Origin: Callorhinus ursinus
Lineage: Eukaryota; Chordata; Mammalia; Carnivora; Otariidae
DNA: 64,000 nt
Direction: 5' to 3'
Assembly (NCBI RefSeq): GCF_003265705.1
Contig: NW_020312828.1
Coordinates: forward strand, 53,662,801-53,726,800
The notes under the pieces are model-generated. The model was given only the letters and a program-made list of their open reading frames with translations, had not been told where the DNA came from and searched no databases. The translations under genes and the position numbers were made by a program. Each line of letters opens with the position of its first letter. The first letter of the stretch is position 1. Positions 1 to 10,687 of the stretch are shown one piece after another.

Positions 1-51
1 CCCCCAGAAATGTAAATAAACTTTTATCCATCTTCTTGAATATTTCTTCTT

Positions 52-244
52 TTTAAAAAGATTTTATTTATTTGAGAGAGTGAGTGCATGTGGGGGGGCT
101 GGTGGGGGGAAGGGGACAGAAGAAGAGGGGGAAGCAGGCTCTCTGCTGAGCAGGGAACCAGACAGGGGGCTTGGTCCCAGGACCCCGAGATCATTACCTG
201 AGCGGAAGGCAGACACTTAACCAACTGAGCCACCCAGGTGCCCC
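52..244 (-). mobile_element. SINEC (tRNA-derived carnivoran SINE)
   Basis: Inserted in minus orientation: an AAAGATTTTATTTATTT tail complement at the left, a purine-rich body, and the tRNA-like head complement (GAGCCACCCAGGTGCCC) at the right. Flanked by imperfect direct repeats (AATATTTCTT at 39-48 and AATATTTCTA at 251-260) that look like a target-site duplication. Confidence 0.93.
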
Positions 245-809
245 TCCTTAAATATTTCTATTCTAAGTTTTCTTGAAGTGGGATACTGGCAAAAAGGATA
301 TTTTAAGGTCTAGGTACATACTATTAATTTGTATTCCAGAAAGAAATGTACTGATGCCCCTGTGAAGCTATGTATGAGATAGCATATTTCAGGGCAACAT
401 TAAGCATTGCTTTTTAAAAAGGAAAAAATGTTCCCAATTTGATATAATAAAAATTATATCAGTTTAATATCTTAATTTAAATGTTTTGGTTCCTGGTGAA
501 TGTGAATGTTTCTGCATATCAACTATTAAAAACTAGTGAATTTTTACTGAGGCATGCCTTAGCCTTCGGTTCTGCAAGTAGAAGTCATTGTTCTCTTACA
601 TTTTCCCTTGTGTCGTGGTTTCTAACTTTAATCCACTTCGTGGCTCTCCTCTAAAGGGTTTTTCCTTTTTTGGGTTCTTCTCTTATCCTGGAAACCAGGA
701 TAAGAGGCTACTTTAGTATTGGGGCCAGACTGCTCGTTTTTGGCATAATGAGAGAATTCATCATGTTCCTATTTCAGCAAGTCATGAGCAATCAAGTGGT
801 TGTTACGAG
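245..809. other. Intergenic, no gene seen
   Basis: AT-rich sequence with no coding signal or repeat I can name. It contains a perfect 12-bp inverted repeat with a 3-nt loop at 680-706 (listed separately). Confidence 0.6.
680..706. repeat. Perfect short hairpin
   Basis: CTCTTATCCTGG, loop AAA, CCAGGATAAGAG: a 12-bp perfect inverted repeat with a 3-nt loop. It is not inside any repeat family I recognise. It may be a chance or mutation-made palindrome; no function is claimed. Confidence 0.85.
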
Positions 810-1070
810 TTAGTATTGATCTAGGTACTACAGAGGTAAGAGAGGGTCCTTCCTTGCCCTCCCAGAGTTTAATGTCTAATTGGAAAGAGAAGACTAATGC
901 ATGAAACAATTAGTGATCAATACAAGGCATCCTACACTGAGCGAATTTTAGAATACAGATACTAAGTGCTATGGTCATTTAAAGAAGAGGGAGATCAATG
1001 ATGATGTAAGTAATCATCAATGAGCTTGGCCTTGGCAGAGGGAAGGACAGGCAGTCAGGTGAATGACAGC
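810..1070 (-). mobile_element. Probable L2 LINE fragment
   Basis: The order of words (growth of a 'locus of size, quantity supplied, cccagagtttaatgtctaattgg, agtgctatggtca, aagagggagatcaatga') follows the reverse complement of the L2 3' region. Strongly diverged, so the boundaries are approximate. Confidence 0.45.
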
Positions 1071-1084
1071 CTATTATAGATAGG

Positions 1085-1400
1085 AAGAGCGTGGATTTTT
1101 GTACCAGACCTGGGTAGGAAGTCTTAGCTCCACCATTGACTAGCTTTAAACTTAAGCAGGGGTATTACCCAGTCAAACTCTGGGTTTGAGTCCCAACACT
1201 GTCACTTATGAACTCTGTGTCAAAGCTAATATTTTGGGCAAGCTAATAATTTCAATGGTAAATCTAACTTTGTTCATGAATGACATTACGGTAATCAGAG
1301 TACCAGCCTTATAGGATTGTTGTGGGAATTAAATGAGCAAATGTGAAAACTGGGGCCTGACACATAAGCACTCGGTAGTGTTAGTTTTCATCATTAACTG
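1085..1400 (+). mobile_element. MIR SINE fossil
   Basis: Contains the MIR order: TTTGAGTCCCAACACTGTCACTTATGAACT (B-box and core region), then TTGTTGTGGGAATTAAATGAG, then GGGGCCTGACACATAAGCACTC near the 3' end. Old and diverged, in plus orientation. Confidence 0.75.
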
Positions 1401-2129
1401 CTTTAGACATCAAGATAGTAAATTTAGTAAATCACTTGTTAATATGATATACTAATGATTCTCTACCATAACAAATAACTGTGGGTGTTTTGATTGAGAA
1501 TTAAACAAATTTGTCATTGCAAAGGAGAGAAAGAGACTGGAACTGGAGGTTTTCCCCCAAATTATGAATGAACATCTTATATTTCAAAGTGAAGTGCTTG
1601 GCTCTTCCCTCAAGGTCAGTTTATTGTTCATTATATCTCATATGCACAGACCTTTATCTCCCTCCATTTGGGCTTAAAAAGGCTTTTTCTCTGTAAGGCC
1701 CAAAGTCAACTCTGAGGAAGGAAGTAAATAAAGATATGCAACTTTCTTAACTACTTCAGCCAGGAAGTGACACACATCACTTTGCTTACATTCCATTGGT
1801 GCAAATTAGTCACTTGGCCCCACCTAAGTCAAAAGGGAACGGGAAATTGTGTGGTCCCTGGTTGGGTCACTGCTCTCTAGCAATAACTGTACACAAAGGA
1901 AATAGGGCAGGCATAGTCATTGGTGGATCTGCCACAATCTTTCCCTTCTCCTTACACGCAGGACACTAAACTCCCAAGGCGGATGACTCAAAGACTCATC
2001 CCGATGTTGTCTCCAGCTCCACATCCGAGACCTCCAGGATGTGCATACTCTTTTTCATAAGGTATGGATGTCTCCCCTTGGGATCTGGAAAACTATAAAC
2101 TAAAAAAACAAATTATACCTCATATACAC
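1401..2129. other. Intergenic with unclassified old repeat
   Basis: No gene seen. The stretch about 1750-1940 (CAGCCAGGAAGTGACACACATCAC, CATTCCATTGG, GGCCCCACCTAA, ending near GGATCTGCCACAATC) reads like a common old mammalian interspersed repeat, but I cannot name the family. A 29-bp segment at 1716-1744 recurs at 3044-3072 with one mismatch. Confidence 0.5.
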
Positions 2130-2880
2130 TAAAGAATGATGGAACAGGGACATGATAACTGCAACACATCATTGATTCATAGAAATTATGAAACTCTGTC
2201 AGGCAGGCATTATGCAGTCCTCCATGCTGAGGTGGATTCCTTGAACAAGACCCTGTTCTGCTTTCTGGAAGACACTTGTCCACTGCTCCCCAAGACCCCT
2301 ATTCAAGCCTCCAGAAGTTTCTTCTTTGTCTTTTATTCTCCATGGCCATATTCAAAATGGATCTTCAGAGTATGTCCTTCTTGAGGCTTGTACACATTTT
2401 TCAGGTGTCCTTCCTACTAGTATAATTTTGGGGGCCCAAGTGTTGTTTTTTAAGGATCAAATAGTCAAGGGTTTCTTTGGCAATGAAATTCCTTCAGAAA
2501 CTTAGGCTTCTGTGTTTCTTCCATCAGTTTCATGTGCCAATAACACAGTAAAAATTTTCCAGCATCCACCCTGCATTGTTTCTTTGCTTCTTGACCTCTG
2601 GCTTCTCTTTCTCAACTCAGTGATAGATCTTTTGCGATTATCCAAAATACCTATGCCCTTAATATGATCTTTGGCAGCATAAAGCTGTGCCGTTAATGAA
2701 ACTTTCTGTCTCAGGGTGTCTCTCAGCTTCATCTATTACTGTTTGGGATCTAGCATCAGTCTCTCCCAATCCTCTTTAATTTTGCTTGCAACTCGAGAAT
2801 TCCTCCCTGAGCTTCACTTGTTTAAGGTCTGATTTAATGCAGGTGCTGGCTTTGCCCTCTTCCTTCTCTGGTGCCCCAGG
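2130..2880 (-). pseudogene. Decayed coding-like block, unidentified
   Basis: Read on the minus strand, this stretch gives several short open segments in alternating frames. One carries KIKEDWERLMLDPKQ, two stops, then a lysine/arginine-rich, helix-like run (residues such as KLRDTLRQKVSLTAQLY); another, in a different frame, contains WHMKLMEETQKPKFLKEF. The charged, heptad-like composition suggests the remains of a coiled-coil protein gene, possibly a processed pseudogene, broken by stops and frameshifts. No poly(A) tract or clear target duplication was found and I do not recognise the parent gene. It could equally be an old transposon internal region. A hypothesis only. Confidence 0.25.
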
Positions 2881-2901
2881 TTTCCCTGCTACGGATCCAC
2901 T

Positions 2902-2920
2902 CTGCAGCAGGGGGCAGTGC
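2902..2920 (+). promoter_or_regulatory. CTCF-like core motif
   Basis: CTGCAGCAGGGGGCAGTGC closely matches the CTCF core (CCASYAGRKGGCRSY). It lies about 9 kb beyond the TMEM74 stop codon. A motif match only; occupancy is unknown. Confidence 0.45.
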
Positions 2921-3080
2921 TGACTATGCCATTTAAGTATCAAGGCAAAAGTTCAATTTTTAGCAATTGTTCTTCATGTCATCTGTATTCCAGAGTAGTT
3001 AATTTTGCTACTTTGGCAGAATATGGACAGGAAGGAAGAATATGGAAGGAAGTAAATAAAGGTATGCAACTTGCACAGAT

Positions 3081-3140
3081 AAAATTCAAAGATAAATTCA
3101 ACATAAATAAAATTAAAATTCAAAGATAAATTCAACATAA
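3081..3140. repeat. Short tandem duplication
   Basis: A 26-bp segment starting AAAATTCAAAGATAAATTC occurs at 3081-3106 and again identically at 3115-3140, separated by ATAAAATT (period 34 bp). This looks like a recent local duplication. Confidence 0.85.
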
Positions 3141-4384
3141 GCACACAAACTCTCTGGTCTGGATAAATGGCAGTGAAGAACAGCCTTTTGCCAGACTGCT
3201 CACTGAATAGGATCTTTTAAGTTTTAACACTAAAAATATTTAAAAATTTTTTTCAAACAAATAAAAGGATTTTGTTGGACTTTTCTATGGCAAAACTTTT
3301 CTATTCAAAAGACAGAGTTTTCTGCCACATAACCTTGGAGCTAATGATTGGAGCTATGGCTATTCAAGGTCTGGAGGATTATGGTACAGGTTATTAGCAC
3401 ATCATACCTTATAATTAAGCAAGACAGTTTTCAGATTGATTTTCTGTCTCATGAAGGGAAATATAATTTCTTTCTTGCTGGTAGAAATAAGAGACCTCCA
3501 AACATACAGTTTCCACATAGATGCTTGATAATGATGAAGGAGGGGAGAAGAGAAAGGAGGAGGAGGTGGACGTGAAAAAGAAGATGAAGGAGAAGATTAC
3601 TTTTTATCATGATGATGGCCCGATTCAGTTGTTTGTCAACCAGTACTTAACATGAACATAGCTCCCAAGTACTTCCAAAACCCCAGGTTCTGCTCTAACA
3701 AAGCAGCCCACTTCAGATAATGGTGGATCTAATTATGCAATTCACCAGATAGGATTCCCTCCCAGGCTTCATCTTATCTATCATATTTAAATTTCATTAG
3801 AGTCCTGCACAGCAAACAGTATTGTCCCTATGAAGAAACTATGTCTCAGATGACTTGACAAGAGGAGAGGAGCCGGCATTCAAACTTCAGGTCATTTGTT
3901 TCCCTGATTAGGAAGTCCTTTATCATACCATGTGTGGTGAAGATTAAGCAGGGCACTCAGTAGAATGCCTGACATCTAGTAAGCACTCAAATATAACTCT
4001 CTTTCCATCACTGAGTTCCTTACAGAAGAGTACAGAAATCCTATGAGAACTGCTATGCACATAGGAAGAATAACTACATTTTCTTTCCAGCTCCAAGGAA
4101 AGTGTCAGCATAAACTTATCTGAACCTCAGTGGGGGCAATGAGTAGGATGGCGGTGAGTTTTGATAGGTTTAATTTGGTTTTATATTTTGAGAAATGGCT
4201 ATATTATCTAAAAGCAAAATATTGGTATCAATGCCTTATAAAGTTTCTTATTTTTCAAATTCCATGACTATTACTTTAGTTTATAAAATGATGAATACAG
4301 AATGAAATAGCTAGTATAAATAGATTTTTTTTTGCAAGAAGGGTAATATTCCCTCTAATCTGGAATAAATAATGACTTTTTAGT
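3141..4384. other. Intergenic, no gene seen
   Basis: AT-rich sequence. It holds a purine-only tract at about 3533-3598 (GGAGGAGGAGG-like) and a MIR-like 3' remnant near 3940-4010 (GGGCACTCAGTAGAATGCCTGACA...AGTAAGCACTCA). Nothing coding is supported. Confidence 0.55.
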
Positions 4385-4790
4385 GAAGTCCTAGGTTTTG
4401 ATCTTTTCTCTACTGATTATTAGTTGTGTAACTTCGGCTAGTCAAAAATTCTTGAGCTTCAGTTTTTTAATTTTTATTTATTTTAAAGATTTTATTTATT
4501 TATTAGAGAGAGAACGAGAGAGAGAGAGCACATGAGGGGGGAAGGGACGGAGGGAGAAGCAGACTCCCCGCTGAGCAGGGAGCCCAATGCAGGACTCAAT
4601 CCCGGGACTCCAGGATCATGACCTGAGCCGAAGGCAGTCAGTTAACCAACTGAGCCACCCAGACCCCCAGTTTTTTTATTTTTAAAATGCAGATGATAAT
4701 ACTTGTCTTGCAGGAATGTTGTGAGAATTTAATGAGTAAAGTATAAATTCCATAACATATAGTAAGGACTTAAGATAAGTGCTTCCTCTT
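4385..4790 (+). mobile_element. MIR SINE split by a younger SINEC
   Basis: The left part (TTTTGATCTTTTCTCTACTGATTATTAGTTGTGTAACTT...CTTGAGCTTCAG) and right part (AAAATGCAGATGATAATACTTGTCTTGCAGGAATGTTGTGAGAATTTAATGAG) join into one MIR when the SINEC at 4477-4667 is removed. This gives a clear age order. Confidence 0.7.
4477..4667 (-). mobile_element. SINEC nested in MIR
   Basis: Complete minus-strand copy with a GAGCCACCCAGACCCC head. 17-bp target duplications CAGTTTTTTAATTTTTA (4460-4476) and CAGTTTTTTTATTTTTA (4668-4684) differ at one position. Confidence 0.94.
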
Positions 4791-4918
4791 GCTCATGAGC
4801 TGAAAGCATTGGGATTGATATTTTAATCTCTTAATTTTTATGATAAAATAATACAACAAAATCATATGGGTAATCTTAAGGTAAATTGTGATCATTTTCC
4901 TCTTTAAAAAGCACTACT

Positions 4919-5122
4919 GGGGGCACCTGGGTGGCTCAGCTGTTGAGCGTCTGCCTTCAGCTCAGGTCGTGATCCCAGGGTCCTGGGATTGAGCCCCTGC
5001 ATCAGGCTCCCTGCTCCGCAGGAAGCCTGTTTCTCCCTCTCCCACTCCCCCTGCTTGTGTTCCCTCTCTCGCTGTCTCTCTCTGTCAAATAAATAAATAA
5101 AATCTTTAAAAAATATATAAAT
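4919..5122 (+). mobile_element. SINEC
   Basis: Plus-strand copy from GGGGGCACCTGGGTGGCTCAG to AAATAAATAAATAAAATCTTT and an A-rich tail. Flanked by identical AAAAAGCACTACT repeats at 4906-4918 and 5123-5135. Confidence 0.95.
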
Positions 5123-5637
5123 AAAAAGCACTACTAAATTGTGTGTTTCTGGGAGTTTTTAGTATAATTATTTTTGCCCTCAGTATAAAAATATTAAAAA
5201 TAAATGCATCAAGTGGTCATCAGAGAATGTAGGAATTTTTATATTCATTGATACAATGTACTTTAACAACACAAAGACGTTAGAAATTGTGGTGGTTATT
5301 AGTCTCATCTGTCAAACTTTCTAGACCTAACTCTCCCCATTTCCGGTCACATGATGGAACTGCATTTCCTGGCTTGAATGGAACTATGGAACTAGTCCTG
5401 GCTAGCAAGTTACCAGGAGGTGCAATGCCTGTTCCAGACCTTTCAGACTCTTTTTCCTTATTGCTTGACAATAAGCAACAATTGAAAAGGTAGCTACATC
5501 AGACTGGGTCTCTAACAGCCTCCCTGCTGACCTCTAAGAGTCATGTAGCAAGAGACTATGGAATTGTAGCAGCTTTATATAGTTCATTCTAAATGATCAG
5601 AGGTGGTTAACCAAAAAAAAAGGTCTTTGAACAAAAG

Positions 5638-5640
<3 letters not shown>

Positions 5641-5685
<45 letters not shown>

Positions 5686-5698
5686 TATATCAATATAT
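5641..5698. repeat. (TA)n microsatellite
   Basis: A nearly pure alternating TA run of roughly 50 bp with a few interruptions at both ends. Probably length-polymorphic and prone to assembly error. Confidence 0.95.
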
Positions 5699-8600
5699 GG
5701 GGCCTCACTTCAGATTGTCCCTTTCCAGTTCTCAACCATAATAAGGATAAAATTTCACTTAATATAAATTATTATGCATCCTTCAAATGAAAATAGAGAT
5801 CAAAACTAGATTAAGAGAAGTTTAAGAGCAGGAACATAAGTTAATTTGATATTTTTTTCTCATATAAAATCTTTCTAGATATTTAGATAAGTGCTTTTTA
5901 AAATATCAATAAATACCAATTCATGTATTTTTTTTCCACATCATGCAATTCACACTCTAAGTTCAATACTGAGTAAATCTAAATAGCTTTGACTTTTTCA
6001 TAGAAAGTAAAATAATAAGGTATGTTTTACATTGTTCAATGATATGGTAGCAAGAAGAATGTTATATTTGAATCAGGGTATATATTACTTTTAATTTTTG
6101 TGGACAAATAATTTCAAATATAATTTTAAAAGACCAAATCAACATCACAGATTCAGATTTAAATAAACAAAAACAAACACAATGAAACATCTAATAAATA
6201 GTTTTATTTTAAAATGATATGACATACTTGCTATTAACATATAAGACATCACATGCCCTAAGAAAAAGCCCATAACCTTAATAACTGCCCTTTTTTGCAT
6301 ATTAAAACACATAATCAACATCAAATTATTTTTCTTATTTGGCAAGAAAAATAAAAAGCACGATGAGGACCGCAAAATAGAAACTCTCAATATACTATAT
6401 AGTAATAATCCATCTTTGCTTTCTTGTATAACATTTGTTCGGAGCCTGGCTAGGAAACATGAAGATGGCAGTGGGAAAATAAGGCTGTTTATTCCCAAAA
6501 CACAGGAGAATTACTAAAACTTGGAGCAAAGGAAAATACTGTCTGCTGCCCATATTTCCTTGAAATAAAATAATAATTCATGGTAAAATAATTTCTAAAT
6601 AGGCCACACTCTTATGTGCCTGAAATTGCATGGTTAAAAAAATAAATCAAACATCTGTGAGATGCTGAACAGCCAAAAGAGACCTATGTAATTATGGCAT
6701 CTCATTCTGAGGTTGATTCTAAATTCTTCATTCATGACCTGTGAAAGACTTCTCTTGTCCTTAAAGTCAACATTAAGGCATGCCAAATTTCCTATAAGAA
6801 AAATTATTCTAACAATAGCTTTGGATAATACAGTTCTATAATTATAAAACATTCTCCTAATACATATACAGACCTGAGTGGACATAAAGTTACACACTAA
6901 CAAATGTAAACCACAGGAATACTCTTAAGTATAAGCCACAGATTTTTGAAATCAATTTTACATATTTAAAATAACATCTTACTTTTTACAGTGTCAGTGC
7001 ACAAATCAGGCAAATTATTTCCCAAGGCTTCTGCCATAAAAGTTGGAAGGAGAGAATATTCTAGAATACTATGAACCATAAATTGATATAGCTGAAAATC
7101 AGCTGAAAGATAACGACATGTTAATTTTCTTATGAACCCTTTATACTGGGAAAAGCCAGTGAGAGTTCATTATAATTCTTTTCATTGTAATCATTCTTTA
7201 TGCCCAATTCTGGGAAAGGTCAAACCCCATTACAGAGAAGTATAAGGATCTGTCTTATTCCTTTGTCACAGTGGAACCTAGCTGGTGGTATTAAATCTTG
7301 CTGAATAGGTGAACCACTGGTGAAGGTTGTGAATCTCTTTTGTCAGACCACATTTTTGTGGTAGCAGTAATTGCTGCAATGGAATCTGACCTTCAGATTG
7401 AAAAACCTGCTCCTAATAAATATATAGAACATTTTTTTCTTTAACTTTAGATGATTAATCCAGGTAAGGTTTTTGCATATGCCTGTCATTGCACATATTA
7501 AAGATGAAGGCTGAAATGTTCAAATGCTCTAGCCTAGAATTTCTGCCAGTCACAAAGAAGTAACAAAAAGTAGAGCCACTTGGGTTCAGACCCTAATTCC
7601 TGATATTCAGCTGGCATAGAGCTCACTCGATCACTATCCTTACATTGGGGAGCAAAGGGAAGGCACAATTAGTAGGGCAGTCTCTTTGTCTACATTTGCA
7701 CCCCAAAGGACATGTGCCAGCATTGGTCCAACTGGGTCCCCGAAACAAGTAAGTATCAGAGGGATGGACTCAGATATATTAAGCAGACAGCAAAGCATAT
7801 GATTCTGATATCAGGCAAGTCTCTAGTAAGTATAGAACCAAGGGGCATAGTAGTCATATGGATAAAAGCACCATGGCCACCAAGAATTCCATGGTTCCAA
7901 GCAGTCCTGTACTCCTTTAAACTATAAATCAGTTATTAAATGGGGAGAGCCTAGAGAAAAGACATTCTTCCTACAAGGGGGTCAGTAGGTGGTCTGCTTC
8001 AGGGGCTCTAAATGGCTAGAAAGGACCCTCAGCTTTGCACAGCTCTATCACAGTTTAAGGTGCTCTAAGAAGGAACTGTTTATTAAAGTCATTAGGAGGA
8101 TTAAACTGTCCAAAAGCAGCATGTAGATCCCAGTAGTAATGGAGAAAGTCAGCTTTCTTTCTGGTACTCACCCCTCTGGACCACACTGCTGAACAATGAG
8201 CTGCTTTCTTTTAAGACTAGGAAAGTGACTCAGTTTAGTTTTTTGAAACCTGATAAAAAGTTAATTAGCATGGACCTCTGAAAAAAGTTGTTGTTCCAGG
8301 TCTAGCAATAAAAACCCTCATAAACAACAACCAGCACCATGTTCAAGAAGATAGATGTAAGGTCATAATCTCCATGAAGGATCCAAGACCAACAACACCA
8401 CAGCCTATCATCGGTTCAATGTCTACAACATTTATCACCTGATCTTGCCTAAGTACTTCTAAATAAAGACATTTAGAGACAAAAACCTCTTTATCAGGTT
8501 GGAAACAATAGAGTCTAAAGTTCAGGGTTTTTTTGTTGCCGTGACTTTAAATTCAAGTAATCCTCATCTTGAATTCAGGCACTGATAGGATGGACTAGAG

Positions 8601-8746
8601 CTACACACCTGAATACTGGAGGAAAGCTGATTAAGGCAGTTAGCTGAACTGGGGCAACACAGCACTAAAGGAGACACCCAGATGATTTTCTGAATTGGTT
8701 CTTCTTGGAGTAATGGTCTGCCACCACATAAGTAGAACCTTAAAAG

Positions 8747-8788
8747 AGATGTGTCCTATATATGAACAGATGTGCCCTATATATGAAC
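8747..8788. repeat. 21-bp tandem duplication
   Basis: Two adjacent 21-bp units, AGATGTGTCCTATATATGAAC and AGATGTGCCCTATATATGAAC, with one mismatch. Confidence 0.9.
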
Positions 8789-8904
8789 AGATTTAAATAA
8801 GTAAGCATTAATTATGATATTTCAATTTTAAAATTTTAAGGAAGGAAAGGAAGAAATATATTCTGACTTGTTAGGTCTTTCCTCATGCATATCTTTTCCT
8901 AATT

Positions 8905-8990
8905 GGGATATATAGATAGATATAATAGATAGGAAATATATGTATCCCTATCTATATGTGTGTGTGTGTATATATACATAAGAGAGAGAG
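8905..8990. repeat. Simple repeat patch
   Basis: GATA-like units (TATAGATAGATATAATAGATAGG), a short (TG)n and (TA)n run near 8957-8978, then AGAGAGAGAG. Confidence 0.75.
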
Positions 8991-9206
8991 ATCCTTTAGA
9001 TCACATCAGAACTATATGTAATTTGGTAGTGCTGTAAGATTCATTAAATGTTTCCCAATGAAAAGCTTTGGTTTTTTTTTCTCCTTTATCCAGTTTTCCA
9101 GAATTGAAAAACTTCCTAACAGTTGATTCTCAAATTTGTCTTCCTTCATGAACCGAAAATCGGGCTGCACATTAATTTAGTTTAGTCTGCAATTTAGCTA
9201 ATTAAT

Positions 9207-9327
9207 CATGTTTCACCAATAAATAAAACAAAACTCAGCTGATCCCACTTAGCTTCTAAGAACAAGCATGAATTTTTTTTTTTAACGTATTTTTTAAAAA
9301 GACACACAACTCGGGCGCTTGGTTAGG
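9207..9327 (+). repeat. Left arm of an inverted duplication
   Basis: The segment beginning CATGTTTCACCAATAAATAA and ending in the head of the SINEC at 9313 is repeated in reverse complement at 10557-10687. The first 66 bases match exactly. Beyond them I see a T-run length change (11 versus 9), two C/T differences, one G indel and a 13-bp deletion in this arm inside the SINE head. Confidence 0.93.
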
Positions 9328-9492
9328 CGACTGCCTTTGGCTCAGGTCATGATCCCGGGGTCCTGAGATTGAGTCCCACATCGGACTCCCTTGCTCTGCA
9401 GGGAGCCTGCTTCTCCCTCTTCCTCTGCCTGCTACTCCCTCTGCTTGTGCTCTCTCTCTCCCCCTCTGTCAAGTGAATAAAATCTTAAAAAA
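9313..9492 (+). mobile_element. SINEC with 13-bp head deletion
   Basis: Plus-strand copy whose head reads GGGCGCTTGGTTAGGCGACTGCC. The usual GTGGCTCAGTTGG is missing, apparently lost between two TTGG words. Target duplications AAAAAGACACACAACTC (9296-9312) and AAAAAGACACACAGCTC (9493-9509). The deletion removes the A-box region. Confidence 0.93.
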
Positions 9493-9509
9493 AAAAAGAC
9501 ACACAGCTC

Positions 9510-10392
9510 AGACCTACTCGCCCAGTCAAGGGTATCATTAACTTATTGCCTCAACTTCATGTAAAGTGGGTCCCTAAGGAGGCTAGAATCTGACAATTCA
9601 TAAACCTTCAGAAAATGAAATTTATACTGCTGTTAAGTCAGCTTCAGCACAAACCATGACAGGAGAGTCACAGTAAAACTAAAACTTTATTCAAAAAGCA
9701 AAAAGAACTAGCAACAGATAACAAAAATCATCTTTATATTCTCCCAATTATTTCCAAATTGAGCTATATCTAGCTTCCTCTGATGTCCATATAATTTCTC
9801 ATTTTTACCTAATAATTCTTTCATATGCCTGCCCTCTCTATTTTTACTATCCTCTGATCCTGCCTTTTTGCATTTCATCTTAACCCTTAGTAACATAGTG
9901 TACCTAACTCATCAGATGAATCTCTGACAGCCACAAGAACTCATCCACATAAATATCCTGACTCACACACTCTGCCAGCCAAAGTCATCCACGTTTTCCA
10001 CAATCCTCAAAAACTACAAAAACTTTAGACATTGGAATTAGGCTTTAGAATCTATAAAGAAATTTGTTCTCACTTCCCATCTCTGCCCTTCCACCCCAAA
10101 TTCTGAGTTCCAGTCCTCTTTAAGAATGACCCCACTGATGAAAGTTAAAACAACTCTTACCATGGGAGGACGGATTTACCTCAAAGATTACTTGCAAAAT
10201 GCAAGCTATTTCTGAGGCTGCATTTCCTACCCCTTTCTGAACCATAACCGTATAGAGACAGGGTGTTAGTATGGACTCTAGGTTTGTGTTTTGCAAAGCT
10301 GTGACCACTTTGCTCATCATGCCTCTCATCAAGCAAGTTTAAATGTCATGAGGCAAGATTTCACGGTTACTGAGGGCATGGATGAGGAACTC
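9510..10392. other. Intergenic, loop of the inverted duplication
   Basis: No gene or nameable repeat seen. A TTTATT (AATAAA on the minus strand) at about 9683 could act as a distal polyadenylation signal for TMEM74 read-through transcripts, but nothing else supports that. Confidence 0.5.
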
Positions 10393-10405
10393 AGAATGAT
10401 ACTTA

Positions 10406-10536
10406 TGGGGCGCCTGGGTGGCTCAGTTGGTTAAGCATCTGCCTTCGGCTCAGGTCATCCATCTCAAGGTCCTGGGATGGAGCCCCCCCCATAAATAAAT
10501 AAAACCTTTAAAAATTTTTAAGAATTTAAAAAAAAA
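10406..10536 (+). mobile_element. SINEC with internal deletion
   Basis: Full head (GGGGCGCCTGGGTGGCTCAG), but the body jumps from GGGATGGAGCCCCCCC directly to the ATAAATAAATAAAACC tail, so the CT-rich middle is lost. Target duplications AGAATGATACTTA at 10393-10405 and 10537-10549. Confidence 0.92.
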
Positions 10537-10556
10537 AGAATGATACTTAGACCACT

Positions 10557-10687
10557 GTTAACCAACTGAGCCACCCAAGCGCCGAGTTGTATGTCTTTTT
10601 AAAAAATACATTAAAAAAAAATTCATGCTTGTTCTTAGAAGCTAAGTGGGATCAGCTGAGTTTTGTTTTATTTATTGGTGAAACATG
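10557..10687 (-). repeat. Right arm of an inverted duplication
   Basis: Reverse complement of 9207-9327. It ends inside a SINEC head (complement of GGCGCTTGGGTGGCTCAGTTGGTTAA) with no SINE body, and abuts, after 7 bases, the 3' target duplication of the SINEC at 10406. It keeps the 13 bp that the left arm has lost, so the copy preserves the older head. Confidence 0.93.

Larger units (their letters stand above)
5136..9206. other. Intergenic, no gene seen
   Basis: About 4 kb of AT-rich DNA with only short spurious ORFs. It contains a (TA)n tract, a 21-bp tandem duplication and a small (TG)n/(TA)n patch, listed separately. I could not name other repeats here with confidence. Confidence 0.6.
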
